DNA of 64,000 bases, taken from NCBI GenBank assembly GCA_021776175.1, contig JAJFGJ010000018.1, positions 1-64,000 on the forward strand, in the 5' to 3' direction. Positions 61,631 through 64,000 of this stretch are shown here, piece by piece; position 1 is the stretch's first letter, and each line of letters starts with the position of its first letter. Both the position numbers and the translations under genes were made by a program. This DNA is from Kiloniellaceae bacterium (GTDB taxonomy: Bacteria; Pseudomonadota; Alphaproteobacteria; Kiloniellales; J153). The notes beneath the pieces were generated by a model. The model was not told the DNA's origin. It worked only from the letters and a program-made list of their open reading frames with translations, and searched no databases.

Positions 61631-64000
61631 TCACGCCGCCAGGCCGGCCAATTCGTCCATCAGTTCGCGCACGCCCTTGACCCGGGTGCGTGGGTCGTCC
61701 CAGGCGCGGCGGAAGACCAGCTTGTGGTCCGGGCGCAGCTTGACCATGCCGGCCTGGCGGCCGATGAAGTGGACCAAGGCTTCCGGCTTGGCGAAGCGGT
61801 CCTGGAAGAAACTCACGACCGCGCCCTTGGGCCCGGCATCGACCTTCTCGACCCCGGCATCGCGGCACAGGCGTTTGATCGCCATGATTTGCAGCAGGTT
61901 CTCGACCTCGGCTGGAAGCGTCCCGAAACGGTCGATAAGCTCGGCGGCGAAGCCTTCGATCTCGGCCCGGTCAACCAGGTTCGACAGGCGCCGGTAGAGG
62001 CCGAGGCGTAGATGAAGGTCGGCGACGTAGGTATCGGGGATCAAGACCGGGCTGCCGACATTGATCTGCGGGGTGAAGGGTTCCGGCACCGCCTCGGCCT
62101 CCCGGCCGCCGCCCCGCGCGACCGCGACCGCTTCTTCCAGCATCTGCTGGTAAAGTTCGATCCCGACCTCGCGAATGTGGCCGGACTGCTCCTCGCCCAG
62201 CAGGTTTCCCGCACCTCGTATATCCATATCGTGACTGGCCAGCGTGAAGCCCGCGCCCAGGGTATCGAGAGTTTGCATCACCTCCAGGCGTTTTTCCGCC
62301 GCCGGTTTCAACATCCGCCCCGGCGGCAGGGTCAGGTAGGCATAGCCGCGCACCTTCGAACGCCCGATACGCCCGCGTAGCTGATACAACTGCGCCAGGC
62401 CGAACATGTCGGCGCGGTGTACGATGATGGTGTTCGCGGCCGGGATATCGAGGCCGGATTCGATGATCTGGGTCGAGAGAAGGATATCGTAGCGCCCGTC
62501 GTAGAAGGCGGTCATGACATCTTCCAGTTGACCCGCCGCCATGCGCCCGTGGGCGACCGCGACCTTGCACTCGGGTACCAGCTTGCCCAGGCGCTCGCTG
62601 AGTCCGTCCAGATCCTCGATGCGCGGACAGACGTAGAACACCTGCCCACCGCGGAATTTCTCGCGCTGGATAGCTTCGCGCACGATTACCGGATCGTAAG
62701 GCATGACGAAGGTGCGCACCGCCAGGCGGTCGACCGGCGGGGTCGCGATCAGGCTCATCTCCTTCACCCCCGACATGGCCAACTGCAAGGTGCGCGGGAT
62801 CGGCGTGGCGGTCAGGGTCAGAACATGCACCGCTTCGCGCAACTCCTTCAGGCGCTCCTTCTGCTTGACGCCGAAATGCTGTTCCTCGTCCACGACCAGG
62901 AGGCCCAGGTCGCGAAAGGCGATCGACTTGCTTAAAAGCGCATGAGTGCCGATGACGATATCGGCCTGCCCGTTCGCCAGGGCCATCTTGGCCTCGCTTG
63001 CTTCCTTGGCGCCGACCAGGCGCGACAACTGAACGATTCTGATCGGCAGGCCCTTGAAGCGGTCGTGAAAGGTCATGGCGTGCTGGCGGCACAAAAGCGT
63101 TGTCGGAACCACGATGGCGACCTGCTTGCCGCTCATCGCGGTCACGAAAGCGGCCCGCAGGGCGACCTCGGTCTTGCCGAAACCGACGTCGCCGCAAACC
63201 AGCCGGTCCATGGGTTGCCCCGATGCCAGATCGTCCAAGGTATCCTCGATGGCGCGAAGCTGGTCCTCGGTCTCGGGATAGGGAAAGCGGGCCGCGAACT
63301 CGTCGTAGATCCCGGCCGGCGGCGCGATCGCCTCTGACTCGTGGGTCGCGCGCGCGGCGGCGATCTCGATCAGCTTATCGGCCATATCCTTCAGCCGCTT
63401 TTTCACCCGCGCCTTGCGGGCTTGCCAGTTGACGCCGCCCAGCCGGTCGAGATCGACACTGGCGTCTTCCGAACCGAAGCGCGAGAGAACTTCGATATTC
63501 TCGACCGGCACGAACAGGCGGTCGCCGCCGTGATAGACCACCTTGAGGCAATCGTGCGGCGCCGCGCCGACATCGATGGCCACCAAGCCCTCGAAGCGCC
63601 CGATCCCGTGATCGACATGAACGACCAGGTCGCTTTCGCGCAGGGCGGAGACTTCGGTCAAGAAATTATCGGGCCGGCGGCGCTTGGCCGCGGGGCGGAC
63701 AATACGCTCGCCAAGAATGTCTTGTTCGGTGATAAAACTGAGGCCCGGTGCCGTGAAGCCCGCGTCCAGGCCTAGTGTGACGAGCCCGGCCGTGGCGGGA
63801 TCCAGCGCCCGCGCCTCCGCCCAGGTCTCGATCGGCGTTAAATCGCGCAAGCCGTGCTCGGCCAGGAGGGCGCCCAGGCGGTCGCGGGCACCCGCGCTCG
63901 TGCCGGCGACCATGACTCGCCGCCCGGCGGCCCGTTCCGCCGCGATGTGGGCATCGACGCTGTCGAATACATTGGCGTCCGAACGCGCCCGCGCTTCCGC
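61631..64000 (-). CDS. mfd: Transcription-repair coupling factor Mfd (N-terminus beyond the window)
   Basis: The minus strand is open to base 64000, giving at least 789 residues of a normally ~1150-residue protein. Visible are the RNA-polymerase-binding domain (NFLTEVSALRESDLVVHVDHGIGRFEGL), helicase Walker A CGDVGFGKTEVALRAAF, DEEQHFGVKQKERLK, TATPIPRTLQ, the translocation region RGRIGRSKVRGYAYL, and the C-terminal UvrA-binding/TRCF module. Mfd removes stalled RNA polymerase and recruits UvrA for transcription-coupled repair. Its stop lies 36 bp from the convergent DsbA-like gene. Confidence 0.96.
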   Translation of the reverse strand, partial: AEARARSDANVFDSVDAHIAAERAAGRRVMVAGTSAGARDRLGALLAEHGLRDLTPIETWAEARALDPATAGLVTLGLDAGFTAPGLSFITEQDILGERIVRPAAKRRRPDNFLTEVSALRESDLVVHVDHGIGRFEGLVAIDVGAAPHDCLKVVYHGGDRLFVPVENIEVLSRFGSEDASVDLDRLGGVNWQARKARVKKRLKDMADKLIEIAAARATHESEAIAPPAGIYDEFAARFPYPETEDQLRAIEDTLDDLASGQPMDRLVCGDVGFGKTEVALRAAFVTAMSGKQVAIVVPTTLLCRQHAMTFHDRFKGLPIRIVQLSRLVGAKEASEAKMALANGQADIVIGTHALLSKSIAFRDLGLLVVDEEQHFGVKQKERLKELREAVHVLTLTATPIPRTLQLAMSGVKEMSLIATPPVDRLAVRTFVMPYDPVIVREAIQREKFRGGQVFYVCPRIEDLDGLSERLGKLVPECKVAVAHGRMAAGQLEDVMTAFYDGRYDILLSTQIIESGLDIPAANTIIVHRADMFGLAQLYQLRGRIGRSKVRGYAYLTLPPGRMLKPAAEKRLEVMQTLDTLGAGFTLASHDMDIRGAGNLLGEEQSGHIREVGIELYQQMLEEAVAVARGGGREAEAVPEPFTPQINVGSPVLIPDTYVADLHLRLGLYRRLSNLVDRAEIEGFAAELIDRFGTLPAEVENLLQIMAIKRLCRDAGVEKVDAGPKGAVVSFFQDRFAKPEALVHFIGRQAGMVKLRPDHKLVFRRAWDDPRTRVKGVRELMDELAGLAA

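Overview
The window is about 63-65% GC by eye, with tightly packed genes, many ATGA/GTGA start-stop overlaps and alphaproteobacterial gene orders (a dac/tmk/holB/metG/tatD/MBL-hydrolase cluster, coxDE-xdhC accessory genes, and ydbH-ynbE-ydbL). I read it as a chromosomal segment of an alphaproteobacterium, probably Rhodospirillales-like. It contains a strong match to the XerCD dif site, so it probably lies at the replication terminus.

Layout. 1-1.05 kb: the 3' end of an IS5-type transposase running into a membrane fatty-acid desaturase. 1.2-4.0 kb: glutathione-dependent formaldehyde detoxification (class III alcohol dehydrogenase and S-formylglutathione hydrolase) with a 2OG-Fe(II) oxygenase between them. 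4.1-7.3 kb: an ATP-grasp ligase, an alpha/beta hydrolase and an acidic coiled-coil protein. 7.3-12.2 kb: maturation genes for a molybdenum hydroxylase of the CO/xanthine dehydrogenase type (coxD, coxE, a split xdhC, a MocA-like fusion), with no structural genes in view. 12.3-15.7 kb: ydbH-ynbE-ydbL, an inter-membrane lipid-transport bridge. Then mazG, an unusual FtsZ fused to Sel1 repeats, and a YCII protein.

19.6-23.85 kb is a 4.24-kb element flanked by 15-bp direct repeats. The repeats are the XerC arm and centre of dif-like sites. The element carries a rolling-circle (HUH) Rep, two XRE regulators and two further HTH proteins, and no integrase. It looks like an integrative element that exploits host XerCD (IMEX) at dif. 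24-34.9 kb: housekeeping genes and cell-wall genes (D,D-carboxypeptidase, RlpA, MltB-type transglycosylase, YdcF-like). 35-39 kb: an AT-richer accessory island with RHS/YD-repeat remnants, a frameshifted RHS C-terminal domain, two orphan genes and a RAYT-derived mini-element, ending near tRNA-Ser(UGA).

39.9-48.3 kb: an SDR, a ketopantoate-reductase-like protein and a creatininase-family enzyme, divergent from a complete peptide-type ABC importer. 48.3-52 kb: a chemoreceptor with a predicted c-heme sensor domain, bracketed by two paralogous surface-antigen proteins. 52.1-53.9 kb: a CBS protein, a small membrane protein and a retropepsin-like protease. 54.1-60.8 kb: one operon of acyl-CoA synthetase, SDR, acyl-CoA dehydrogenase, APH-like kinase, DUF6285-like protein and GMC oxidoreductase. 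It resembles the Pseudomonas levulinate (lva) pathway for 4-hydroxyacids. The window ends with a DsbA/FrnE-like oxidoreductase and the C-terminal three quarters of Mfd.
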